Positions 50,730-59,116 of a stretch of 64,000 bases of DNA are shown here, one piece after another. The notes below the pieces were generated by a model. The model ran no database searches, had not been told where the DNA came from, and saw only the letters and a program-made list of their open reading frames with translations. Source of the DNA: Aeromicrobium marinum DSM 15272. GTDB taxonomy: Bacteria; Actinomycetota; Actinomycetes; Propionibacteriales; Nocardioidaceae. Positions within the stretch are counted from its first letter, which is position 1; the number at the start of each line of letters is the position of its first letter. Location: contig NZ_CM001024.1 of the NCBI RefSeq assembly GCF_000160775.2, positions 2,091,163 through 2,155,162 of the forward strand, read 5' to 3'. Position numbers and translations under genes: made by a program.

Positions 50730-51496
50730 ATGTACTCGCCGCCGTTGACGTCGAGCGTGGCGCCGGTGACCTCCGAGGCGTACCGCGACAGCAGGTACAG
50801 GATCGCCCCGGCGCAGGCCTCGTCCGGGGGGATCCGGCCGAGGGGGTTGCGCGACGCGATGTCGTCGTACACGTCCTGCTCGGTGATGCCCTTGGCCTCG
50901 GCCGTCATGGTCAGGTAGAAGCGGACCCCCGGTCCGTCGAGCCAGCCCAGGATCGCCTGGTTGACCCGGATGCCCTTCTCGCCCAGCTCCAGCGCCATGT
51001 ACTGCGTCGCGGTGCCCATCGCGGCCTTGGCGACGGCGTAACCGCCCTCGCCGCGCATCGGCACCCGCGTCGACATCGTGCCGACGTTGACGATCGACCC
51101 GCCGCCGGTCATGTGCGGCACGACCGCGCGGGTCATCTCCAGCGACCCGAACAGGATGACGTCCATCGCGCGGCGCAGCTGCTTGTCGGGTGTCTCGAGC
51201 AGGTCGGTGAAGCCCGGGTGGGAGTAGGCGCTGTTCACCAGCCCCGTGATCTTGCCGTAGCGCTCGACGGCGGTGGCTGCGACCCGCTCCACGTCCTCGG
51301 GCTTACGGACGTCACAGGCCACGGCGACGGCCTCGCCCCCGGCCGCCGTGATCTCGGCGACCGCCTGGTCGGTGACCATGCCGGACCGGGCGGCCAGCAC
51401 CACCTTGGCGCCCTCGGCGGCCGCGCGGGCGGCCAGCTTGGCACCGAGTCCGGCGCCGACCCCGGAGATGACGACGACCTCGTCGTGGAGGATCAT
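50720..51496 (-). CDS. SDR-family oxidoreductase
   Basis: This 258-residue SDR has the cofactor loop SGVGAGLG, NSAYS in place of NNAG, GTMSTR at the Ser position and YAVAK as the Tyr-x3-Lys pair. It could oxidise a hydroxyl on a steroid ring or CoA intermediate. ATG at 51496 overlaps the sulfotransferase stop. The C-terminus MPA lies in the last unit of the adjacent 135-base repeat. Confidence 0.82.
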   Translation of the reverse strand: MILHDEVVVISGVGAGLGAKLAARAAAEGAKVVLAARSGMVTDQAVAEITAAGGEAVAVACDVRKPEDVERVAATAVERYGKITGLVNSAYSHPGFTDLLETPDKQLRRAMDVILFGSLEMTRAVVPHMTGGGSIVNVGTMSTRVPMRGEGGYAVAKAAMGTATQYMALELGEKGIRVNQAILGWLDGPGVRFYLTMTAEAKGITEQDVYDDIASRNPLGRIPPDEACAGAILYLLSRYASEVTGATLDVNGGEYMPA

Positions 51497-52668
51497 GGTG
51501 CGACCTTTCCGGTCAGGTGCGGTTCGTAGAAGGCGAAGTCCTGCTGCAGCTCGGCCTCGGACAGCCCGAAGTCCTCCGCGGTGTAGCTGTGGCCGCCGGA
51601 GCCGTGCCGCTGCGAACGGTTGCGCTCCATGTACTCCTCCAGCGCCTCGCGGTCGGCCGGCACGCCCAGCGCCTCCGACACGCGCAGCGCGACGCCCACC
51701 GGGTCCGAGACGACGTCGGCGAACTGGACGTCGACGATGCGGTCGGGCCTGCGGGCCCGCACCTCGTCGAGCTGACCCAGGGTGGCCACGAACCGGTCGC
51801 GCCAGTAGCGACCGATCGCGACCTGGTCGATGTCGTCGCTGTACTGCCCCGAGATCGCCGACACCATCGATGCGTACGACGGCACCGCCTTGGTCGGCGA
51901 CCGGTGCGTCATGACGATCTTGCAGCCGGGGAACGCGTCGAGCACGGTGTCGACCGCGGTGAGGTGGTGCGGCGACTTGAGCACCCACGGCTTGCCGGCC
52001 CGGTCCGGGTCCTGCCACTGCAGCACCTGCAGCCACTCCCTCAGCTCGCGGTAGGCGGGGGCCTGGTCGAACACGCGGAGCCACAGGCCGTAGGTGGGGA
52101 TCTGGTAGAAGGAGTCGTAGCTCATCGACACGAACGTGCGGTCGAGGATGATCACGTCCTCCTCGGGCCCGTCCCACTCGATGGTGTGGATGTCGCCGAA
52201 GTCGGGACTCATCTCCAGGAACATCTCGTACCGCTCCCGGGCCTTGCGCTTGCGCACCTCCGCGCCCGGCCCCTCGCCGGGGAAGGGCAGCAGGTACGAC
52301 GTCTCCCACGACAGCGTCGAGGTCACGTGCGGGGAGGCCGCCAGCAGGCGGTGCACGAGGGTCGACCCGGTGCGCGGCAGCCCGCAGATCTCGGTGGCGA
52401 CCACGACCTCCTCGTCGAGGATCTCGGGGTGCTCGGCCTGCAGCGCCCGCAGCCGCAGACGGTCGGCGAGCAGCGCGGTGAACCGTCCCTGGGTCAGGGT
52501 GAGGCCGAGGTCGGACAGCCGTGCCTCGTCGGCGATGGCCGAGGTCAGCACGCGCAGGGGTTCGAGGAACCAGTCGTCGCCGAAGTCGTCGAGGCCCGTC
52601 TTGGCCCGCGCCGCGGCGAGCAGGTCGTCGACGTCGAGCGCGGCCCGGACGGTTGCGGCGGTGGTCAT
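51493..52668 (-). CDS. PAPS-dependent sulfotransferase family protein
   Basis: This 391-residue protein has the 5'-phosphosulfate loop GLPRTGSTLVHRLL at residues 96-109 and the 3'-phosphate segment MTHRSPTKAVPS further on, the two PAPS sites of the Sulfotransfer_3 family. A DPVGVALRVSEALG helix closes the domain. Members transfer sulfate to hydroxyls of sterols, lipids or sugars. It is coupled to the DUF1214 gene (ATGA) and thus linked to the KstR-type operator at 53776. A sterol hydroxyl as acceptor is the simplest guess; it is not shown. Confidence 0.85.
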   Translation of the reverse strand: MTTAATVRAALDVDDLLAAARAKTGLDDFGDDWFLEPLRVLTSAIADEARLSDLGLTLTQGRFTALLADRLRLRALQAEHPEILDEEVVVATEICGLPRTGSTLVHRLLAASPHVTSTLSWETSYLLPFPGEGPGAEVRKRKARERYEMFLEMSPDFGDIHTIEWDGPEEDVIILDRTFVSMSYDSFYQIPTYGLWLRVFDQAPAYRELREWLQVLQWQDPDRAGKPWVLKSPHHLTAVDTVLDAFPGCKIVMTHRSPTKAVPSYASMVSAISGQYSDDIDQVAIGRYWRDRFVATLGQLDEVRARRPDRIVDVQFADVVSDPVGVALRVSEALGVPADREALEEYMERNRSQRHGSGGHSYTAEDFGLSEAELQQDFAFYEPHLTGKVAP

Positions 52669-53753
52669 GGGGCCTCCAGGTCGATCACGCGGCACTCGGG
52701 CAGGGGGTGGTGGTCGGCGCCGAGCCAGCGCAGCAGCGCCGTGCCGGTCTCGTGGCCGCAGGTGTCGATCCAGTTGCCCCAGCCGGGGTCGCGGTCGGAC
52801 ACCACGATGGTCAAGCGGCCGTCGTCCCCGAGCGTCGCGGTGTGCTGGTTGACGGTGATGCGCCGGTGGTGGTCGAGCGACTCCATCCACCAGTTGTCCA
52901 GCTGGAAGTTCCAGTAGGGGCAGTCCGGCACCTCGGTCTCGATGACCCACGCCTGTCCGGGACGCAGCGTCCAGTAGCCGTGCAGGTAGAAGATCTCGGG
53001 GTCGCCGCCGGCCCGCTGGAACATGTCCTGACCGAAGTCGGGCATCTCGTTGGGCCGCGTCATGAACAGCTCGGTCCAGTTCGCGAAGGTGGCGGCGGTG
53101 CCGTGCACGGCGAGCGCGGCCCGCTGCATCGCCTTGCCGAGAGCCGCCGGGTCGAGCTCCGCGGGCAGGGGCGCATCGCCGATCAGCTCGACCGACCAGC
53201 TGCCGGGCTGCTCGGTGGTGCGGTCGAGGTAGGTCTGACGGACCACGAGGCCGGTGGAGTCCGGCGCCAGCGGCAGCCAGTTGCCGTCGTGCGGCGTGGC
53301 ACTCGCGATGATCTCGACGGACCCGTCGTCGCCCACCACCAGGTCGCGATCGGTGAGCTCACCGGTCGACGCCATCGTGCCGTCCTTGGCGTAGCGGTTG
53401 GCCTTGGACCCGATGCTGAAGTACGCGATCGTCCCGCGCGTGCCGGTGATGCGGTAGCTGCGGTCGCCGCGGATGTTCGCCGACAGGTACACGTTGTCGG
53501 GGTTGTCGGCGCCCAGCTTGACCAGGTCGAGCTCGTGCAGCCGTGGCCGGTCGGGGTCGGCGTTGTCGATCGTGGAGTAGAGCATCTCCCGGGTCAGCCG
53601 TGCCAGGTACCGGTAGCCCTCCGCCCGGTCCAGCGGGGTGTCCGGGGCGGTGTCGCGCAGCACCACCTCACCTGCCGCCTCGAGGGCGCGGCAGAACTCG
53701 CTCCACGCCTGCCCGGAGGTCACGTCCGCCGCGATGTCGCCGCTGTCGCCCAC
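52665..53753 (-). CDS. DUF1214-domain protein
   Basis: This 362-residue soluble protein has a C-terminal DUF1214 domain: GQAWVIETEVPDCPYWNFQL and NWWMESLDHH lead to a beta-rich end with DPGWGNWIDT. A helical N-terminal part precedes it. DUF1214 has no settled biochemical role, and proteins with it often accompany lipid or steroid genes. The GTG at 53753 has a GAGGAG site. The KstR-type palindrome 22 bases upstream makes it the first gene of the minus-strand operon, followed by the sulfotransferase, SDR and probably the SRPBCC protein. Confidence 0.82.
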   Translation of the reverse strand: MGDSGDIAADVTSGQAWSEFCRALEAAGEVVLRDTAPDTPLDRAEGYRYLARLTREMLYSTIDNADPDRPRLHELDLVKLGADNPDNVYLSANIRGDRSYRITGTRGTIAYFSIGSKANRYAKDGTMASTGELTDRDLVVGDDGSVEIIASATPHDGNWLPLAPDSTGLVVRQTYLDRTTEQPGSWSVELIGDAPLPAELDPAALGKAMQRAALAVHGTAATFANWTELFMTRPNEMPDFGQDMFQRAGGDPEIFYLHGYWTLRPGQAWVIETEVPDCPYWNFQLDNWWMESLDHHRRITVNQHTATLGDDGRLTIVVSDRDPGWGNWIDTCGHETGTALLRWLGADHHPLPECRVIDLEAP

Positions 53754-53775
53754 GTTGGGTATCTCCTCACAAATC

Positions 53776-53789
53776 TAGAACACGTTCTA
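53776..53789. promoter_or_regulatory. Perfect KstR-type operator between two unassigned operons
   Basis: TAGAACACGTTCTA is a perfect match to TnnAACnnGTTnnA with full symmetry. It lies between the DUF1214 gene (minus, start 53753) and the atypical SDR (plus, start 53836). Both operons should be in the sterol regulon. Confidence 0.88.
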
Positions 53790-53835
53790 CCAGAGGGGCT
53801 ACGATCGGACAACCACACGAAGGGTGCAGCACTCC

Positions 53836-54621
53836 ATGAGCCAGGACCTGTCGACGGACTTCAGCCACGCCGCCGGCGCGGCCCTCGTGGTCGGCGGCAG
53901 CGGCGGGCTGGGCGCATCCGTCGCTCGCCTGTTGGCGGCACGCGGCAGCGACGTCGCCGTGACCTACCGCGGCAACGAGGCCGCCGCCCGCGAGGTCGAG
54001 GCGGACGTGCTGGCGGCGGGTCGGCGGTCCTCGGTCCACCGGCTCGACGTCACCGACGCCGCGGCCTGCGCGGCCGTGCTGGCCGCGGTGGTCGAGACCC
54101 ACGGCGGGCTGCACACCCTCGTCCACGCCAGCGGCCCGCACGTGCCGATGGTGCACCTGTCGACCGTGTCGCCCACGGTGTTCGCCGACCAGCTCACGCA
54201 GGACGCGGCCGGGTTCTTCAACATCGCCCAACCGGCCCTCGCCCTGCTGCGCGCGGCCCAGGGGTCGATCGTCGTGGTCACCACCGCCGCGACCACCCGC
54301 TACCCGGTGCGCGACGGTCTCTCGTCTGGCCCGAAGGGTGCCGTGGAGTCGACCGTGCGGGCGCTGGCCGCGGAGGAGGGCCGGTTCGGGGTCCGCGTCA
54401 ACGCGGTCGGCCCCGGCATGCTCACCGACGGCATGGCCGCCCGGCTGATCGGGTCCGGTGAGCTCGACGAGGCGGCGCTCGCGATCACCCGCGCGAACAT
54501 CCCCCTGCGCCGCTTCGGCGACGCGAACGACGTGGCCGAGGCGGTGTGCTTCCTCGCCTCCCCACGGGCCGGGTTCGTCACCGGCCAGAAGCTCGACGTC
54601 GACGGCGGGTACGGCGTATGA
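53836..54621 (+). CDS. Atypical SDR without the catalytic Tyr
   Basis: This 261-residue SDR has a cofactor loop GGSGGLGAS and the C-terminal FVTGQKLDVDGGYGV. The Tyr-x3-Lys pair reads Ser-Ser-Gly-Pro-Lys, and the Ser loop reads TTAAT, so the usual proton donor is missing while the Lys remains. It may reduce a conjugated C=C, as Tyr-less dienoyl-CoA reductases do, or have another role. ATG at 53836 was preferred to GTG at 53824 because of its distance from the operator. It overlaps the next gene by ATGA. Confidence 0.75.
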   Translation: MSQDLSTDFSHAAGAALVVGGSGGLGASVARLLAARGSDVAVTYRGNEAAAREVEADVLAAGRRSSVHRLDVTDAAACAAVLAAVVETHGGLHTLVHASGPHVPMVHLSTVSPTVFADQLTQDAAGFFNIAQPALALLRAAQGSIVVVTTAATTRYPVRDGLSSGPKGAVESTVRALAAEEGRFGVRVNAVGPGMLTDGMAARLIGSGELDEAALAITRANIPLRRFGDANDVAEAVCFLASPRAGFVTGQKLDVDGGYGV

Positions 54622-55733
54622 CGCACACGGCGCCCCTGCGGGTGGTCGTCTGGGCCACCGGCACCCTCGGCCGGCACGCGATCGCCGGCATCGACGCCCA
54701 TCCCGCCCTCGAGCTGGTCGGGGTGTGGGTCAGCGACCCGGCCAAGGACGGGCGTGACGCCGGTGACCTCGCCGGCCTGGGCCGCGACCTCGGGGTCCTC
54801 GCCAGCACCGACCGCGACGCCGTGCTGGCCACGGAGCCGGACTGCGTCGTGCACTGCGCGATGACCGACGACCGGGTGCTGGAGGCGATCGACGACCTGA
54901 TCGGGTTCCTCGAGGCGGGCGTCGACGTCGTCAGCAGCGGGCCGGTGGTGCTGCTGCACCCGGGGCCCGCGCTGCCCGAGGTCTTCTGGCAGCGGATCGA
55001 GGACGCCGGACGGCGCGGCGGTGCGAGCCTGCACATCAACGGCATCGACCCCGGCTGGGCCAACGACGTCCTGCCGCTGCAACTGACCTCGTTGAGCCGG
55101 CGCATCGACCAGGTGCGGGTGATGGAGATCGCCGACTACGCCACGTACGACCAGGCCGTGGCGATGGGCGACCTGTTCGGCTTCGGCCGGCCGGTCGATG
55201 CCGGCGCGCTGCTCTGGCAGCCGGGGGTGCTGTCGATGGCGTGGGGGCCGGTGGTGCGCCAGATCGCGGCCGGCCTCGACCTCGTGCTCGACGAACCGCT
55301 GCAGGAGGTGGTCGACCGTCGTCCCGCGCCCGAGGCCGTCACCACGGTGTGCACTGAGATCGCGGAGGGCACGATGGGGGCGGTCCGGTTCGAGGTGATC
55401 GGCTCGGTCGACGGGGTGCCCCGGGTCGTCGTCGAGCACGTCACGCGGACCCACCCCGACCAGGTGCCGGAGTGGCCACGCCCGGCCGAGGGCGAGGGCT
55501 GCTACCGCATCGAGATCACCGGGGAGCCGGTGATGACGCTCGAGCTCAGCCACCACGGCGAGCACGGCGACCACAACGTCAGCGGCATGATCATCACCGC
55601 CCAGCGGCTCGTGAACGCCGTCCCGGCCGTCGTCGCGGCGGAGCCCGGTCTGGTCACGGCGCTCGACCTGCCGCTGGTCACCGGCCGAGGCCTCGTCCCC
55701 CCGTCGGTTTCCCAGGAAATCCCCGAAAACTGA
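54618..55733 (+). CDS. DapB-like NAD(P)-binding oxidoreductase
   Basis: This 371-residue protein has an N-terminal Rossmann fold (VVVWATGTLGRHAIAGI) like dihydrodipicolinate reductase and the 2,4-diaminopentanoate dehydrogenase group. The HINGIDPGWANDVLPL and MEIADYATYDQ segments follow in the substrate domain. Such proteins are frequent in mycobacterial and steroid clusters but uncharacterised there. It is coupled by ATGA to the Tyr-less SDR and so to the KstR-type operator. Its last eight residues (VSQEIPEN) are encoded by the left arm of a large palindrome, so the native C-terminus may have been replaced. Confidence 0.78.
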   Translation: MTHTAPLRVVVWATGTLGRHAIAGIDAHPALELVGVWVSDPAKDGRDAGDLAGLGRDLGVLASTDRDAVLATEPDCVVHCAMTDDRVLEAIDDLIGFLEAGVDVVSSGPVVLLHPGPALPEVFWQRIEDAGRRGGASLHINGIDPGWANDVLPLQLTSLSRRIDQVRVMEIADYATYDQAVAMGDLFGFGRPVDAGALLWQPGVLSMAWGPVVRQIAAGLDLVLDEPLQEVVDRRPAPEAVTTVCTEIAEGTMGAVRFEVIGSVDGVPRVVVEHVTRTHPDQVPEWPRPAEGEGCYRIEITGEPVMTLELSHHGEHGDHNVSGMIITAQRLVNAVPAVVAAEPGLVTALDLPLVTGRGLVPPSVSQEIPEN

Positions 55734-55792
55734 CACCTGACCCCTGTTGCAACCTGTCAACAGTGACAGTTTTCTGGGATCTCCTGGGAAAC
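55707..55792. terminator. Large palindrome across the stop of the DapB-like gene
   Basis: Two 30-base arms (55707-55736 and 55763-55792) match with three mismatches. The loop contains a further CTGTTG/CAACAG stem. The stop codon of the upstream gene (55731-55733) lies in the left arm, and the convergent SDR stop is ten bases beyond the right arm. It fits a bidirectional terminator. Its AT-richer, self-contained sequence also resembles an inserted palindromic element. Confidence 0.75.
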
Positions 55793-55802
55793 TGCACCCA
55801 GG

Positions 55803-56681
55803 TCAGCGGGCGCCGTAGACGGGTTCGGGGTCGGGGCCCTCGGCGATCAGGTCCCGCAGGGCCGGGCCCACCTCGTCGGTGCGCCAGCGCCGGCCGATGT
55901 CGCGCTTCGGGCCGTGCGCCCAGCCCAGCTCGACGCAGATCTGCCCGCCGTCGATCTCGATGACCCGGCCCGTCACGTCGCCGGCATCCTCCGACGCCAG
56001 CCACGCCACGATCGGGGCGTTGTCCTCGGGCTCGGCCATCTGCGAGGTGTCGAACGCACCCTCGGTCATCCGGGTGCGGGCCACCGGCGCGACGGCGTTG
56101 ACGGTGACGCCGTACCGGCCCATCTCCTGGGCGGCCACGAGGGTCAGCCCGGCGATGCCGGCCTTGGCGGCGGAGTAGGTGGCCTGCCCGACCGAGCCCT
56201 GCAGCCCGGCGCCCGACGAGGTGTTGACGACGCGAGCCGCCCGCTGACGGCCCTCCTTGGCCTCGGCGCGCCAGTAGGCACCCGCATGTCGCAGCGGCGC
56301 GAAGTGCCCCTTCAGGTGCACGCGGATGACGGCGTCCCACTCCTCCTCGGAGGTGTTGACCAGCATCCGGTCGCGGACGAACCCGGCGTTGTTGACCAGC
56401 ACGTCGAGGCCACCGAACGTGTCGATCGCCTGGTCGACCATGGCCGCGGCCTGTTCGAAGTCGGCGACGTCGGCGCCGTTGGCCACCGCCTCACCACCCA
56501 GCGCGCGGATCTCGGCGACGACCGCGTCGGCCGGCGAGTCCTCCCGCTCACCGCCCAGCGAGACGCCGAAGTCGTTGACGACGACCTTCGCGCCCTGCCG
56601 GGCGAGCTCGAGCGCGTGCGCCCGGCCGATGCCGCGCCCCGCCCCGGTGACGATGGCGATGCGGCCCTCGAGAAGTGTCAT
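55803..56681 (-). CDS. SDR of the ring C/D module (Rv3548c-like)
   Basis: This 292-residue SDR has the cofactor loop TGAGRGIG, NNAGFVRDRMLVNTSEEEW, a Ser in NTSSGAG and YSAAK. The C-terminal extension VELGWAHGPKRDIGRRWRTDE belongs to the MFE-2-like dehydrogenase group, as in hsd4A. Position next to a second SDR and divergent from echA20-ipdAB matches Rv3548c. It probably oxidises a hydroxyl of a CoA-bound ring C/D intermediate or side chain. ATG at 56681 overlaps the neighbouring stop (ATGA). Confidence 0.87.
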   Translation of the reverse strand: MTLLEGRIAIVTGAGRGIGRAHALELARQGAKVVVNDFGVSLGGEREDSPADAVVAEIRALGGEAVANGADVADFEQAAAMVDQAIDTFGGLDVLVNNAGFVRDRMLVNTSEEEWDAVIRVHLKGHFAPLRHAGAYWRAEAKEGRQRAARVVNTSSGAGLQGSVGQATYSAAKAGIAGLTLVAAQEMGRYGVTVNAVAPVARTRMTEGAFDTSQMAEPEDNAPIVAWLASEDAGDVTGRVIEIDGGQICVELGWAHGPKRDIGRRWRTDEVGPALRDLIAEGPDPEPVYGAR

Positions 56682-57448
56682 TGGCGTTGCTCCTTGGTGA
56701 CGACGTGCAGGAAGACGGGTGGCTCGCCGCCGCCGTGGCAGGCCACGGTGGCGCCGGAGACGTAGGAGGCGAGGTCGGACGCGAGGAAGGCGACGACACG
56801 ACCGACCTCGGCCGGACGCGCCATCCGGCCCAGCGGGATGGTGGCCTCGACGGCGGCGACGGTCTCGTCGTCGCCGTAGTGGTCGGCGGTCTGCTCGGTG
56901 CGCACGAGGCCCACGTCGATGCTGTTGATGCGGACCCGCGGGCCCCACTCGACCGCGAGCGACCGGGTGAGGGAGTCGGCGCCGGCCTTGGCCGCGCCGT
57001 AGGAGGCCGTGCCGGGCGAGGGTCGCAGGGCGGAGACCGACGAGATGCTGACGATGGCGCCGCCCTCGGGCTGGCGTTGCATCACCGCGTTGGCCGCCTT
57101 CGACACGGTGAGGACCGACGAGAGGTTGAGTCCCAGGATCTTGTCGTCGAGGCGGGGACTGGAGTCGGCGGCCAGCGCGTAGGGCGCCCCGCCGGCGTTG
57201 TTGACCAGCACGTCGAGCCGGCCGTGGCGTTCCACGATACCAGCCACGAGGGCGGCCACCGCCTCGGGGTCACGGACGTCGCACGTGCGGTGCTCGCTCC
57301 CGGGGACCGGGTCGTCGACGTCGGAGCGTCCACAGGTGACGACCGTGGCGCCCGCGTCGACGAGCACCTCGGTGATGCCGCGGCCGATGCCACGGGCGCC
57401 GCCGGTCACCAGCGCGACGCGTCCTGCCAGGTCCACGGCCAGAGTCAT
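56678..57448 (-). CDS. SDR of the ring C/D module (Rv3549c-like)
   Basis: This 256-residue SDR has TGGARGIG, NNAGGAPY, SISSVSAL and YGAAK, a full catalytic set. It starts at 57448, ten bases from a 22-base palindrome and divergent from echA20, as Rv3549c is from Rv3550. The last 20 or so residues (GGGEPPVFLHVVTKEQRQ) extend beyond the usual SDR end. The exact step is unassigned. Confidence 0.87.
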   Translation of the reverse strand: MTLAVDLAGRVALVTGGARGIGRGITEVLVDAGATVVTCGRSDVDDPVPGSEHRTCDVRDPEAVAALVAGIVERHGRLDVLVNNAGGAPYALAADSSPRLDDKILGLNLSSVLTVSKAANAVMQRQPEGGAIVSISSVSALRPSPGTASYGAAKAGADSLTRSLAVEWGPRVRINSIDVGLVRTEQTADHYGDDETVAAVEATIPLGRMARPAEVGRVVAFLASDLASYVSGATVACHGGGEPPVFLHVVTKEQRQ

Positions 57449-57457
57449 GCTGCTAGG

Positions 57458-57479
57458 CTACCAAGCAAACGTTAGGTAG
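57458..57479. promoter_or_regulatory. TetR-type palindrome controlling the ring C/D module
   Basis: Half-sites CTACCAAGC and CGTTAGGTAG form an imperfect palindrome about an AAA centre. It fills the 37-base gap between the divergent Rv3549c-like SDR and echA20. It lacks the AACnnGTT core, so it is not a KstR site. In M. tuberculosis this region is controlled by KstR2; the left half partly fits the published KstR2 motif but the right half does not, so the regulator here is uncertain. Confidence 0.65.
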
Positions 57480-57485
57480 GTAGCC

Positions 57486-58247
57486 ATGACTGTCACGTCG
57501 ACCCTCCGCGACGACGGAATCCTCGTCGTCACGATGCAGCATCCACCGGTCAACGCCCTGCCGGTGCAGGGCTGGTTCGACGTCGCGGCCGCCCTCGACG
57601 TCGCCGCGACCGACCCGGCCGTGAAGGTCGTGGTGCTGCGGGCCGAGGGCAAGGGCTTCAACGCCGGCGTCGACATCAAAGAGATGCAGAACACCACCGG
57701 GTTCGACGCGTTGATCGGTGCGAACCGCGGCTGCTTCGCCGCCTTCAAGGCCGTCTACGAGTGCGCCGTGCCGGTCATCGCGGCCGTCAACGGCTACTGC
57801 CTCGGCGGCGGGGTGGGCCTGGTCGGCAACGCCGACATCGTGGTGGCCAGCGACGACGCCTACTTCGGGGTGCCCGAGGTCAACCAGGGTGCGCTCGGCG
57901 CCGCGACGCACATGGCCCGGCTCGTCCCCCAGCACCTGATGCGCACCCTGTACTTCACCGCCCGGACCATCCCGGCCGCCGAGCTGGTCCAGCACGGGTC
58001 GGTCTACGCGGTCGCGCCCCGGGCCGAGCTGGACGACCTGGCCCTGGGTCTGGCCGCCGAGATCGCCGCGAAGGACGGCCGCGTCATCCGCGCGGCCAAG
58101 GAGGCGCTCAACGGCATCGACCCCGTCGACGTCAACCACAGCTACCGCTTCGAGCAGGGGTTCACGATGGAGCTCAACCTGATGGGCGTCAGCGACGAGC
58201 TGCGCGACACGTTCGCGGGGACCGACAAGGCAGGGGGCGCGGCGTGA
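57486..58247 (+). CDS. echA20: Ring-D-cleaving crotonase EchA20
   Basis: EchA20 hydrolytically opens the five-membered ring D of the CoA-bound indane-dione intermediate late in steroid catabolism. The 253-residue crotonase has the oxyanion segments KGFNAGVDIKEM and NGYCLGGGVGLVG, and YFGVPEVNQGALGAATHMARL. It starts just seven bases after the operator palindrome and has no clear ribosome-binding site. The order echA20-ipdA-ipdB-ipdC is the same as Rv3550-Rv3553, and each pair overlaps by GTGA or ATGA. Confidence 0.93.
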   Translation: MTVTSTLRDDGILVVTMQHPPVNALPVQGWFDVAAALDVAATDPAVKVVVLRAEGKGFNAGVDIKEMQNTTGFDALIGANRGCFAAFKAVYECAVPVIAAVNGYCLGGGVGLVGNADIVVASDDAYFGVPEVNQGALGAATHMARLVPQHLMRTLYFTARTIPAAELVQHGSVYAVAPRAELDDLALGLAAEIAAKDGRVIRAAKEALNGIDPVDVNHSYRFEQGFTMELNLMGVSDELRDTFAGTDKAGGAA

Positions 58248-59116
58248 AGGCACCCAGCAAGGAGCTGACGATCGACGAGGTCGTCTCGCGGATCGAGCCC
58301 GGCATGACCGTCGGCATCGGCGGGTGGGGGTCTCGGCGCAAGCCGATGGCCCTGGTCCGCGCGATCGCCCGCAGCGGCCTGCGTGACCTGCACGTGGTGT
58401 CCTACGCCGGACCCGACGTCGGCCTGCTGCTCGCCGCGGGCACGGCGTCGCGGGTCACCTACGCGTTCGCCACCCTCGACTCGATCCCCCTCGAACCGTG
58501 GTTCGGACGGGCCCGCCAGGACGCCACCGCGCAGTTCCGTGAGTGGGACGAGGGCATGTTCCAGACCGGCCTGCGCGCCGCGGCCCAACGGGTGTCGTTC
58601 CTGCCGATGCGGGCCGGTCTCGGTTCGGCGGTGCTCGAGCACGACCCGGACCTCCGCACGGTCCGCTCCCCCTACGACGCCGAGGAGGAGCTGGTGGCCG
58701 TGCCCGCGCTCACGCTCGACGTCGCGCTGGTGCACATGAACCGCGCCGACGCCCACGGCAACGGCCAGTACCTCGGGCCGGACCCGTACTTCGACGACCT
58801 GTTCTGCATGGCCGCCCGAGAGGCGTACGTGTCGACCGAGCAGATCATCGACACCGCCGGCCTGACGGTCGACGCGCCCCTGCAGAGCCTGCTGCTCAAC
58901 CGCACGATGGTGACCGGGGTGGTCGAGACGCCGAACGGCGCGCACTTCACCGACTGCACGCCGACGTACAGCCGTGACGAGAGGTTCCAGAAGGCCTACG
59001 CCACCGCCGCGAAGACCCCGGAGGACTGGGCCGCGTTCCACGACCGGTTCCTCGCCGGCGACGAGGCCGCCTACCAGGCCGCGGTCACCGCGTTCCACGA
59101 GGAGGCCCAGGCATGA
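58244..59116 (+). CDS. ipdA: IpdA, alpha subunit of the ring C-opening hydrolase
   Basis: IpdA and IpdB form a CoA-transferase-fold enzyme that hydrolyses ring C of the COCHEA-CoA intermediate rather than transferring CoA. The 290-residue alpha subunit has the glycine loop VGIGGWGSRRKPMALVRAI and FREWDEGMFQTGLRAA with conserved acidic residues. The VALVHMNRADAHGNGQYLG strand is typical of class I alpha chains. GTG at 58244 overlaps the echA20 stop (GTGA). Confidence 0.93.
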   Translation: MKAPSKELTIDEVVSRIEPGMTVGIGGWGSRRKPMALVRAIARSGLRDLHVVSYAGPDVGLLLAAGTASRVTYAFATLDSIPLEPWFGRARQDATAQFREWDEGMFQTGLRAAAQRVSFLPMRAGLGSAVLEHDPDLRTVRSPYDAEEELVAVPALTLDVALVHMNRADAHGNGQYLGPDPYFDDLFCMAAREAYVSTEQIIDTAGLTVDAPLQSLLLNRTMVTGVVETPNGAHFTDCTPTYSRDERFQKAYATAAKTPEDWAAFHDRFLAGDEAAYQAAVTAFHEEAQA

